The translations under genes were made by a program, and so were the position numbers. The notes below the pieces were generated by a model, which saw only the letters and a program-made list of their open reading frames with translations, ran no database searches and had not been told where the DNA came from. Positions 37,159 to 44,496 of a stretch of 64,000 nucleotides of DNA are shown one piece after another. This DNA comes from Pilimelia columellifera (GTDB taxonomy: Bacteria > Actinomycetota > Actinomycetes > Mycobacteriales > Micromonosporaceae), in contig NZ_BAAARY010000004.1 of NCBI RefSeq assembly GCF_039532605.1, positions 62,001 through 126,000 on the forward strand. The letters are read 5' to 3'. Every line of letters starts with the position of its first letter. The first letter of the stretch is position 1.

Positions 37159-38693
37159 CGGACCGGTCGCAGCGTCTCGGCGGCGGCAATCGCCGCGAGC
37201 ACCGTCGCCGCCTTGTCGCGGGTCTCCTGCTCCTCGGTCGCCGGGTCGGAGTCAGCCACAATCCCGGCCCCGGCCTGGACGTACGCCACCCGGTCCCGGA
37301 TCAGCGCGGTGCGGATGGCGATGGCCATGTCCAGGTCGCCGCCGAAACTGAAGTACCCGACGGTGCCGCCGTAGACGCCGCGACGCGTCGGCTCCAGCTC
37401 CTCGATGATCTCCATGGCGCGGACCTTGGGAGCGCCGGACAGGGTGCCGGCCGGAAACGTCGCGGCGAGCACGTCGAAGGCGGTCCGGTCGGCCCGCGGC
37501 TCACCGACGACCGTGGAGACGATGTGCATGATGTGGCTGTACCGCTCCACCTCGGCGAACGCGGTCACGTCGACGCTGCCCGGCTCGCAGACCCGGCCCA
37601 GGTCATTGCGTCCCAGGTCGACGAGCATGACGTGCTCGGCCCGTTCCTTCGGGTCCGCGAGCAGCTCGGCGGCGAGCGCCGCGTCCGCGCGCGGAGTGTC
37701 CCCGCGCGGCCGGGAGCCGGCGATGGGGTGCAGCATCGCCTGCCGCCGCCCGCCGTCGACGCTGACCTTGACATGCGCCTCCGGCGACGAGCCGACGATG
37801 TCGAAGTCGTCGAAGCGCAGCAGGTACATGTAGGGGCTGGGATTGGTGGCCCGCAGGACCCGGTACACGTCGAGCGGGTCGGCCTCGGTGGGCCGGCTGA
37901 ACCGTTGCGCGACGACGATCTGGAAGCACTCACCGGCCCGGATCGCCTCCTTCGCCGCCTCGACGGCCTTCGGGTACTCGCCGGCCGGGGTGCGGCTGAC
38001 GACCCCGGCGAACGGGTCGGCGCCGCCGCCGGGGACCGATGACACCAGCGGCGGCGTCGGCCGCGACAACGCCCCGGTCATCGCGTCGAGCCGGCCGACG
38101 GCCTGGTGGTACGCGGCGGCGGTGGCGGCGTCGTCGGCGTCAGGGGCCAGGACCGCGTTGGCGATGAGGATGGCGGCGCCGGTGTAGTGGTCGAGCGCGA
38201 CGAGGTCGGTGGCGAGCATCATGCCCAGCTCGGGGACGGCCAGCTCGTCGACGGCCAGCTCGGGCAGGCGTTCGAAGCGGCGCACGGTGTCGTAGGACAG
38301 GTAGCCGACCATGCCGCCGGTGAGCGGCGGGAGGTGTCCTTCGGGGTCCTCGGGCGAGGCGAGCGCGGCGACGCATTCGCGCAGGGCCGTCAGCGGATCG
38401 CCGCCGGCGGGCAGGCCGGCGGGCGGCTCGCCGAGCCAGGCGGCCTGCCCTTCGCGTTCGGTGAGCGTGGCGGCGCTGCGCACGCCGATGAACGAGTAGC
38501 GGGACCACGCGGCGCCAGCGCCCTGTTCGGCTGACTCCAGCAGGAAGGTGCCGGGCCCGCCGGCCAGCTTGCGGTAGATGCCGATCGGGGTCTCGCCGTC
38601 GGCCAGCAGCCGCCGGATGACCGGAACGACCCGGCGGTCCCTGGCCTGGGCCCGGAACCCGGTGAGGTCCGGGAGGGTGGCGCCGGTGGTCAT
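37155..38693 (-). CDS. trpE: anthranilate synthase component I
   Basis: A 512-aa chorismate-utilising enzyme, first step of tryptophan synthesis. FLLESAEQGAGAAWSRYSFI contains the LLES segment that binds tryptophan for feedback inhibition. Catalytic domain: ECFQIVVAQRFSRPTEADPL, ARPRGDTPRADA-like HPIAGSRPRGDTPRADAALA, LVDLGRNDLGRVCEPGSVDV and FPAGTLSGAPKVRAMEIIEE. The glutaminase partner TrpG is not in the window. Overlaps hisI and the downstream membrane-protein gene by 4 bases. Confidence 0.97.
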   Translation of the reverse strand: MTTGATLPDLTGFRAQARDRRVVPVIRRLLADGETPIGIYRKLAGGPGTFLLESAEQGAGAAWSRYSFIGVRSAATLTEREGQAAWLGEPPAGLPAGGDPLTALRECVAALASPEDPEGHLPPLTGGMVGYLSYDTVRRFERLPELAVDELAVPELGMMLATDLVALDHYTGAAILIANAVLAPDADDAATAAAYHQAVGRLDAMTGALSRPTPPLVSSVPGGGADPFAGVVSRTPAGEYPKAVEAAKEAIRAGECFQIVVAQRFSRPTEADPLDVYRVLRATNPSPYMYLLRFDDFDIVGSSPEAHVKVSVDGGRRQAMLHPIAGSRPRGDTPRADAALAAELLADPKERAEHVMLVDLGRNDLGRVCEPGSVDVTAFAEVERYSHIMHIVSTVVGEPRADRTAFDVLAATFPAGTLSGAPKVRAMEIIEELEPTRRGVYGGTVGYFSFGGDLDMAIAIRTALIRDRVAYVQAGAGIVADSDPATEEQETRDKAATVLAAIAAAETLRPVR

Positions 38694-39124
38694 CGGGGGG
38701 CTCCGTTCGTCGGCGAGGGTCGGCGCCCGACCGTAGTGGGCAGCTCGGTGGCGAAGCAGCTTCGCGCGCCAGTGTGGCAGGCCGGGCCGACCTGGTCGAC
38801 GCTGACGAGCAGCGCGTCGCCGTCGCAGTCCAGCGCGACCGACTTGACGTGCTGGTAATGACCGGAGGTGTTGCCTTTGACCCAGTACTCGCCCCGGCTG
38901 CGCGACCAGTAGGTGGCCAGGCCGGTGGTGAGGGTACGGCGCAGCGCCTCGTCGTCCATCCAGGCCAGCATGAGCACTTCGCCGGTGTCGTGTTGGCGGA
39001 CGACGGCGGCCACCAGCCCGTCAGGGCCGCGGGTCAGCTGCGCGGCGATCCGCGGGTCGAGCGCGGCGGACGGCGGCTGCGGGCTGGGCTCGGGCGGTGT
39101 GGGTCGGTTCTCGGTGTCGGCCAC
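38690..39124 (-). CDS. hisI: phosphoribosyl-AMP cyclohydrolase
   Basis: A 144-aa zinc enzyme of histidine synthesis (third step), monofunctional without HisE. Landmarks: VLMLAWMDDEALRRTLTTGL, YWSRSRGEYWVKGNTSGHYQ, and the metal site VALDCDGDALLVSVDQVGPA followed by CHTGARSCF. GTG start at 39124. It overlaps trpE by 4 bases: a histidine gene heads the tryptophan operon, away from the main his cluster at 54-60 kb. Confidence 0.96.
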   Translation of the reverse strand: MADTENRPTPPEPSPQPPSAALDPRIAAQLTRGPDGLVAAVVRQHDTGEVLMLAWMDDEALRRTLTTGLATYWSRSRGEYWVKGNTSGHYQHVKSVALDCDGDALLVSVDQVGPACHTGARSCFATELPTTVGRRPSPTNGAPR

Positions 39125-39235
39125 AGCGGTGATTTTCCACTACCGGGGCGACGGCGGCGCGTAGGCCTGACTAGCGTTGATTTCATCGGGTGGTGAATTG
39201 CCGGCTTCGCCGGCTCAGTCGGAAGTGGAGGCGCG

Positions 39236-39994
39236 ATGGAGAACGCGATCGTCGTCGACGACCTGGTCGTCGACCGGGGGCGGCGCACCGTCCTGCACGG
39301 CATCAGCTGCGCCGTGGCGGCCGGCAGCGTCACCGGCCTGCTCGGGCCCAGCGGCAGCGGCAAGACGACCCTCATGCGCGCCATGGTCGGCGTCCAGAAG
39401 ATCCGCTCAGGCAGCGTCCGGATCCTCGGTCAGCCAGCCGGGAGCGCTCCGTTACGGTCCCAGGTCGGCTACCTCACCCAGGCGCCCAGCGTCTACGCCG
39501 ACCTCACCGTCCGCGAGAACGCCCGCTACTTCGCCACGCTCGTCGGCCAGGACGCCGCCGAAGCCGACCGGGTGGTGCGTGACGTCGGCCTGGCCGTCGC
39601 CGCCGGCCAGCTCGTCGGGAACCTTTCCGGCGGGCAGCGCAGCCGGGCCTCGCTGGCCTGCGCCGTCATCGGACGCCCCCGGCTCCTGGTGCTCGACGAG
39701 CCCACCGTCGGCCAGGACCCGGTGCTGCGTGAGGAGCTGTGGCAGCAGTTCCACGCGCTGGCCAGCGGCGGGGCCACCGTCCTGGTATCCAGCCACGTCA
39801 TGGACGAGGCCGGCCGATGCGAACGGCTGCTGCTCATCCGCGATGGCCACCTCATCGCCGACGACACTCCGTCCGGGGTCCTGGCCTCAGCCGGCGCCGA
39901 CGACCTGGACGGGGCGTTCCTGCGCCTTATCCAACGCGCCGCCACAGCCACCAGCCCCGCCACCGCCACCGCCACCGACGAAGGAGCGCAGTGA
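39236..39994 (+). CDS. ABC transporter ATPase (ABC-2/drug-type)
   Basis: A 252-aa ATPase: Walker A GLLGPSGSGKTTLMRAMVGV, signature LSGGQRSRASLACAVIGRP, Walker B LLVLDEPTVGQDPVLREELW, H-loop VLVSSHVMDEAGRCERLLLI. Family pattern is that of exporters for drugs, lipids or antibiotics with an ABC-2 permease partner. ATG 39236 with GGAGGCGCG upstream. Its stop overlaps the permease start. Upstream 39200-39214 has a 6-bp GCCGGC hairpin in the leader. Confidence 0.92.
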   Translation: MENAIVVDDLVVDRGRRTVLHGISCAVAAGSVTGLLGPSGSGKTTLMRAMVGVQKIRSGSVRILGQPAGSAPLRSQVGYLTQAPSVYADLTVRENARYFATLVGQDAAEADRVVRDVGLAVAAGQLVGNLSGGQRSRASLACAVIGRPRLLVLDEPTVGQDPVLREELWQQFHALASGGATVLVSSHVMDEAGRCERLLLIRDGHLIADDTPSGVLASAGADDLDGAFLRLIQRAATATSPATATATDEGAQ

Positions 39995-40731
39995 TGTCGG
40001 CCCGGCTCCTCATCGCCACCACCGCCCGGGTGCTGCGCCAGCTCAGCCACGACCGGCGCACCATCGGACTGCTCGTCGGCGTGCCTACGCTGCTGCTCAC
40101 CCTGCTGTACTTCATGTTCGACCACGCCGAGGCCACCTTCGACCGGGTGGCGCTGATCATGCTCGGCATCTTCCCGTTCACGATCATGTTCCTGGTGACC
40201 AGCATCGCCATGCTGCGCGAACGCACCACCGGCACGTTGGAACGTCTGCTCACCACCCCGTTGGGCAAGCTCGACCTGCTGTTCGCCTACGGAGCGGCGT
40301 TCGGCCTGGCGGCGGCCGTCCAGGCGACGATCGCCTCAGCCATCGCCTACTGGCTTCTTGATCTCGACACCGCCGGGCCGGCGTGGCTGGTGGTGCTCAT
40401 CGCGGTCGTCAACGCCGTGCTCGGGGTGGCGCTGGGGCTGTTCTGCAGCGCCTTCGCCCGCACCGAGTTCCAGGCGGTGCAGTTCATGCCGGTGGTGGTC
40501 ATCCCGCAGTTCCTGCTGTGTGGGCTGTTCGTGCCGCGCGACCAGATGGTCGGCTGGCTACAGGTGGTAAGCGACGCGCTGCCGTTGTCGTACGCGGTCG
40601 AGGCGCTGGGCGAGGTCGGCGCGCACGCCACGCCCACGGCGACGATGTGGCGGGACGTTGCGGTGGTGGCCGCCGGCGTCGTGGTGGCGCTGGCCCTGGC
40701 GGCGGCGACCCTCCGCCGTCGCACCGACTGA
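39994..40731 (+). CDS. ABC-2 type permease
   Basis: A 245-aa protein with six membrane helices. TVGLLVGV-type start IGLLVGVPTLLLTLLYFMFD, ERTTGTLERLLTTPLGKLDL (the conserved cytoplasmic loop of ABC-2 permeases), and FMPVVVIPQFLLCGLFVPRD. The ATG at 39994 overlaps the ATPase stop (TGATG). Together they form an efflux pump probably controlled by the TetR gene 22 bases downstream. Substrate unknown. Confidence 0.92.
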   Translation: MSARLLIATTARVLRQLSHDRRTIGLLVGVPTLLLTLLYFMFDHAEATFDRVALIMLGIFPFTIMFLVTSIAMLRERTTGTLERLLTTPLGKLDLLFAYGAAFGLAAAVQATIASAIAYWLLDLDTAGPAWLVVLIAVVNAVLGVALGLFCSAFARTEFQAVQFMPVVVIPQFLLCGLFVPRDQMVGWLQVVSDALPLSYAVEALGEVGAHATPTATMWRDVAVVAAGVVVALALAAATLRRRTD

Positions 40732-40753
40732 TCACGACCGGCGGGAGGCCCGG

Positions 40754-41371
40754 ATGAGGCGACGCACCGGACGACGATCCGGCAGCCCTGACACCCGGGG
40801 CGCGATCCTGACCGCGGCCCGGACGGCGTTCGCCGGACGGGGCTACGACCGGGCATCGATCCGCGGGATCGCCGCGGAGGCGGGCGTGGACCCAGCTCTG
40901 GTCCATCACTACTTCGGCACCAAGGACCAGCTCTTTCTGGCCACTCTCGACCTGCCGATCAACCCGGCGGAGCTGATCCCCGCGGCGGTGGCTGGCGGCA
41001 TCGATGGCGCCGGTCGACGACTGGTGGCGCTGGCGCTGTCAGTGTGGGACTCCCCCGCCGGCGCCGCCGGCGCCGCGCTGCTGCGCTCGGCGATGAGCAG
41101 CGAATGGTCGGCCCGCCTGCTACGGGAATTCCTGGTGACACAGGTGCTGCGGCGGGTCTTCGCGCAGCTGGGCATCACCGACGATCCGCAATCCGAGCTG
41201 CGAGCAGCGTTGGTCGCTTCCCAACTGGCGGGGCTGGTGATGACCCGTTACCTGCTCCGCTTCGAGCCCCTGGCCAGCGCCGACCCATCGGTGATCGCCG
41301 CCGCCGTCGGCCCCACCATCCAGCGGTACCTCACCGACGACCTCGACGTGCCCGCTCCCGCCGCCGACTGA
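40754..41371 (+). CDS. TetR-family transcriptional regulator
   Basis: A 205-aa regulator with HTH GAILTAARTAFAGRGYDRAS, then IRGIAAEAGVDPALVHHYFG, typical of TetR. The C-terminal ligand domain includes RLVALALSVWDSPAGAAGAA and resembles the TetR_C_17-like group. The start ATG 40754 (MRRRTGRRSG) follows GGGAGG 8 bases upstream. Third gene of the efflux cassette; probable local repressor of the ABC genes. I did not find a clear palindrome operator upstream of 39236. Confidence 0.92.
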   Translation: MRRRTGRRSGSPDTRGAILTAARTAFAGRGYDRASIRGIAAEAGVDPALVHHYFGTKDQLFLATLDLPINPAELIPAAVAGGIDGAGRRLVALALSVWDSPAGAAGAALLRSAMSSEWSARLLREFLVTQVLRRVFAQLGITDDPQSELRAALVASQLAGLVMTRYLLRFEPLASADPSVIAAAVGPTIQRYLTDDLDVPAPAAD

Positions 41372-41384
41372 GCGCGGACCCGGC

Positions 41385-41930
41385 TCAGATGAGGCGGGGC
41401 GTCGGGGTCGGGGGCGCGGAGTCGGGGGCGATCCGGGCGCGCAGGCGGGCGAGCTGGCCGGGGCAGGCTGGCGCCGCGGCGGCGAAGTCCTCGGGGACGA
41501 TGTCGACGGACCGGTCGCCGCGTTCGAGACGGACCTCGGCCAGCTCAAGGCGGTAGAGCGTGACGCCCCGCCCGACATCGAGCAGGTCGCTGAGCGGATG
41601 GACGGCGGCGAAGTCGAGCGCGGCGGCCCGGGCGCCCACTCCGGACAACGGGGCGACCCAGCCGCTGAGCCAGACCCGGCCGAGCGACGGCAGATCGGGC
41701 TGATCCGGATCGTCGACGATCTCCAACACGGCAGCGACATCGTCCTCGCCGGGCGTCGGGCGCAGGGCGTGGGCGGCGGGACTGTCATCCCTGGCGAGCA
41801 GCAGCACAGTGCCGTGCGGGTCGCAGATGTAGCGGGTCAGCTGGGGACTGGGCCGGCAGGCCAGGTAGAGGCTGGCCGGGCGGGTCGCCGCGGCGAGCGC
41901 GCGGGCGACAGCAGCGGGGTGGGGCCACAT
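41385..41930 (-). CDS. DUF2470/FMN-binding split-barrel-like protein, iron-box controlled
   Basis: A 181-aa protein resembling the N-terminal part of actinobacterial DUF2470 proteins related to heme-utilisation split-barrel proteins: VLLLARDDSPAAHALRP, VWLSGWVAPLSGVGARAAAL and LLDVGRGVTLYRLELAEVRL. The typical C-terminal H-x-x-x-D-H heme-contacting segment is missing, so it may be a shortened relative. ATG 41930 has GGAG 6 bases upstream. Its divergent promoter carries two iron-box motifs (41978-42011), supporting a role in iron or heme physiology. Family call is moderate. Confidence 0.62.
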   Translation of the reverse strand: MWPHPAAVARALAAATRPASLYLACRPSPQLTRYICDPHGTVLLLARDDSPAAHALRPTPGEDDVAAVLEIVDDPDQPDLPSLGRVWLSGWVAPLSGVGARAAALDFAAVHPLSDLLDVGRGVTLYRLELAEVRLERGDRSVDIVPEDFAAAAPACPGQLARLRARIAPDSAPPTPTPRLI

Positions 41931-41977
41931 GGGCTGCTCCGTTTCTGGGCCGGGCGATGGCTAGCATGCCGCGGACG

Positions 41978-42011
41978 TTAGGGTAGCCTGACTAAGGCAA
42001 GCCTAACCTAT
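41978..42011. promoter_or_regulatory. two overlapping DtxR/IdeR-type iron boxes
   Basis: Box 1 (plus, 41978-41996) TTAGGGTAGCCTGACTAAG matches 13 of 19 positions of the IdeR consensus TTAGGTTAGGCTAACCTAA. Box 2 (minus, 41993-42011) ATAGGTTAGGCTTGCCTTA matches 15 of 19. They overlap by 4 bases between the divergent DUF2470-like and rpsD-like genes. In actinobacteria, iron-loaded IdeR/DmdR on such sites represses, so both genes may be turned on under iron starvation. Confidence 0.75.
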
Positions 42012-42065
42012 GCCTGAAAAGCTGGCGACCGCTGGTCGCCGCCGGCCTGCGATGGAGACGCACCG

Positions 42066-42674
42066 ATGAACACGCCCCGACCCAAGGCCCGACTGTCCCG
42101 GGCGCTCGGCATCCCGCTCACCCGCAAGTGCGTCAAGTACTTCGAGAAGCGGCCCTACCCGCCCGGCGTCCACGGCCGCAGTCGCAAGAAGCCCTCCGAC
42201 TACCAGGTGCGCCTGTTGGAGAAGCAACGGCTGCGACACCAGTACAACGTCAGCGAGGGGCAACTGCGCCGAACCTTCACCGACGCCGTCCGCGCTCCCG
42301 GCAAGACCGGCGAGACGCTCGTCACCCTCCTGGAACGGCGCCTCGACGCCGTCGTCCTGCGATCCGGACTGGCCCGCACCATCTACCAGGCCCGTCAGAT
42401 GGTCGGCCACGGACACATCACCGTGGACGGCGCCAAGGTCGACCGACCCTCGTACCGGCTACGGCCCGGCCAGGTCGTCGGAGTCCGCGAACGCAGCCGC
42501 GCCACGGCGCCGTTCCAGGTGGCCGCGGCCGGCGCCCACGTCGACGGCCCCACCGCGCCATACCTGTCGGTGGCGCTGGCCGACCTGACGGTCACGATCC
42601 TGCGGCTGCCGGAGCGTCGGGAGATTCCCGTCCACTGCGACGAGCAGCTCATCGTCGAGTTCTACTCACGCTGA
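42066..42674 (+). CDS. rpsD: 30S ribosomal protein uS4, C-minus (zinc-ribbon-free) form
   Basis: A 202-aa S4 ribosomal protein. Body: KRPYPPGVHGRSRKKPSDYQ, VRLLEKQRLRHQYNVSE, and S4 RNA-binding domain LERRLDAVVLRSGLARTIYQ with ARQMVGHGHITVDGAKV. The usual Cys4 N-terminal zinc site is absent; the only Cys in the N-terminal 50 residues is in TRKCVKYF. Actinobacteria often have two S4 types, and C-minus forms tend to be condition-dependent paralogs. It is outside any ribosomal operon and has iron boxes upstream. GGAG 8 bases before ATG 42066. Whether another S4 exists in the genome cannot be seen here. Confidence 0.95.
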   Translation: MNTPRPKARLSRALGIPLTRKCVKYFEKRPYPPGVHGRSRKKPSDYQVRLLEKQRLRHQYNVSEGQLRRTFTDAVRAPGKTGETLVTLLERRLDAVVLRSGLARTIYQARQMVGHGHITVDGAKVDRPSYRLRPGQVVGVRERSRATAPFQVAAAGAHVDGPTAPYLSVALADLTVTILRLPERREIPVHCDEQLIVEFYSR

Positions 42675-42681
42675 CAGCGTC

Positions 42682-42715
42682 GGGGCGTCGGTCGGATCAC
42701 CGGCCCGCGCCCCGG
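42682..42715. terminator. weak hairpin between convergent rpsD and ABC exporter genes
   Basis: Arms CGGGGCG (42682-42688) and CGCCCCG (42709-42715), with a further internal GG/CC helix possible. Located between the two convergent stops. Confidence 0.4.
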
Positions 42716-42726
42716 CGCCGCCCAGT

Positions 42727-44496
42727 TCAGCGGGTCTGCTCCAACCAGGACGCGAAGAGCCGACCGTAGATGGACCCGGGATCGGCGAGCAACGACTCGT
42801 GCGGACCGCGTTGGACCACCCGACCGGCGTCGAACACGATCACCTCATCGGCGGTCTGCGCCGTTGACAGCCGGTGCGCGATCACCACCGTCGTACGGCC
42901 ACGGGTCACCGCGTCCAGGGTGCGCGAAAGCCGCACCTCGGTCGCCGGATCCACCGCGCTGGTCGCCTCGTCCAGCACCAGCAGGTCCGGGTCGGCCACG
43001 TACGCCCTGGCCAGGGCCACCAGCTGACGCTCGCCGACGCTCAAAGCCTCGCCGCGCTCGCCGACCCGGGTGTCGGCGCCCTCGGGCAGCCCCGCCACCC
43101 AGTCGGCCAGGCCCAGCTCGGTGAAGGCCGCGCCCATCGCCGCGTCGTCAAGGTCCGATCGTCCGAAGCGGACGTTCTCGGCGACCGACGCGTCGAACAG
43201 GAACCCGTCCTGCGGGACCATCACCACCCGCGAGCGCAGCGAGGAGAACCGCACCCGACCGAGCGGTGTGCCCGACAACAGCACCTGCCCGCTGACCGGG
43301 TCCATGAGCCGGGTGAGCAGCTTGGCGAAGGTGGTCTTGCCGCTGCCGGTCTCCCCCACCACCGCCACCCGGGTCTTGGCCGCGATGTCCAGGTCGACCT
43401 CGTGCAGGACGGTCGGTCCGTCGGCGCTGTACGCGAACGACACCGCGGCGAAGCGCACGTCCAGCGGTCCCGGCGGAAGGACGAGGCCGCTGACGCCCGG
43501 ATCGGCCACATCGGGGGAGGTGTCGAGGATGTCGAGCACCCGACGCCAGCCGGCGATGGCGTTCTGGGCCTCGTTGAGCACCTCGGTGGCGATCTGCACC
43601 GGCATGATGAACATCGACACCAGGAACAGGAACGCGGTCAGCTCGCCGACCCTGATCTGCCCGTCCACGCCCAGCTTGACCCCGAGCACCACCACCGCGG
43701 CCATGGCCAGCCCGGCGGCGACCTCGCCGGTGGAGAAGCCGACGACGCTGGTGCGCAGCGCCTTCCGCTGCGCCTGCTGGTGAGTCTCGATCGCCGTGTC
43801 CAAACGGGTCGCGGTACGCCCGGAGACGCCGTAGGCCCGGATGACAGCCGCGCCGACCACGCTCTCGGACACCGACGCCAGCACCGCGCCGACCCGTTCG
43901 CGGACCAGCCCGTACGCGGCGGCCAGCCGGCGTTGGAACGCCCGGATGACGATGAACGCGGGGATGAACGCCCCGAACACCACCAGCGTCAGCTGCCACG
44001 AGTAGATCGGCATGATGATCGACGTGACAACGATCTGGCCGACGCTGATGAGCAGGATGACCCCGCCCCACTGAAGGAACTGGGTGATCTGGTCCACGTC
44101 GCTGGTCACCCGGGACACCAGCGAGCCGCGCCGTTGGGTCTGCTGGTGCAGCATGGACAGGTCGTGGATGTGCCGGAACGTGTGGGTGCGGATGTTCGCC
44201 AGCGCGGTCTCGCTGACGGTGAACAGCCGCCGCATCATGAGATAACCGGCGGCCGTGGTCACCGCGAGCGCCGCCGCCGTCGCCGCGACGACGACAGCCA
44301 CCACGCCGAGGTCCGGGCCACCGGGGGCGTTGATCCCATCGTCGATGGCCTTCTGCACCGACACCGGCACCGCCGCCCGGCCGATCATCGACACGACGGC
44401 CAGGGCCAGCGTGCCGGCCAGGCCGACCCTCAACTCCGGGGACAGGGACAGGCCCCTGCGCAGCGTCTGCCAGGCGCTCTCTTGACTGTCGCTCAC
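42727..44496 (-). CDS. ABC exporter half-transporter (catalytic-site subunit of a heterodimer)
   Basis: A 589-aa MsbA/TM287-like protein: six-helix transmembrane domain (about 25-320) and nucleotide-binding domain. Walker A GETGSGKTT at 381-389, catalytic Glu510 in LLVLDEATSAVD and His541 in VVIAHRLST are normal, but the signature is LSVGE (485-489) instead of LSGGQ. It pairs with the 610-aa gene upstream (4-base overlap). Such exporters move drugs, lipids or peptides; the substrate is unknown. Confidence 0.93.
   Translation of the reverse strand: MSDSQESAWQTLRRGLSLSPELRVGLAGTLALAVVSMIGRAAVPVSVQKAIDDGINAPGGPDLGVVAVVVAATAAALAVTTAAGYLMMRRLFTVSETALANIRTHTFRHIHDLSMLHQQTQRRGSLVSRVTSDVDQITQFLQWGGVILLISVGQIVVTSIIMPIYSWQLTLVVFGAFIPAFIVIRAFQRRLAAAYGLVRERVGAVLASVSESVVGAAVIRAYGVSGRTATRLDTAIETHQQAQRKALRTSVVGFSTGEVAAGLAMAAVVVLGVKLGVDGQIRVGELTAFLFLVSMFIMPVQIATEVLNEAQNAIAGWRRVLDILDTSPDVADPGVSGLVLPPGPLDVRFAAVSFAYSADGPTVLHEVDLDIAAKTRVAVVGETGSGKTTFAKLLTRLMDPVSGQVLLSGTPLGRVRFSSLRSRVVMVPQDGFLFDASVAENVRFGRSDLDDAAMGAAFTELGLADWVAGLPEGADTRVGERGEALSVGERQLVALARAYVADPDLLVLDEATSAVDPATEVRLSRTLDAVTRGRTTVVIAHRLSTAQTADEVIVFDAGRVVQRGPHESLLADPGSIYGRLFASWLEQTR

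Noticed and set aside
42066..42674. Zur-type zinc operator for the C-minus S4 gene
   Set aside because: The promoter palindrome matches an iron box, not the AT-rich TGAAAATGATTTTCA-type Zur site.
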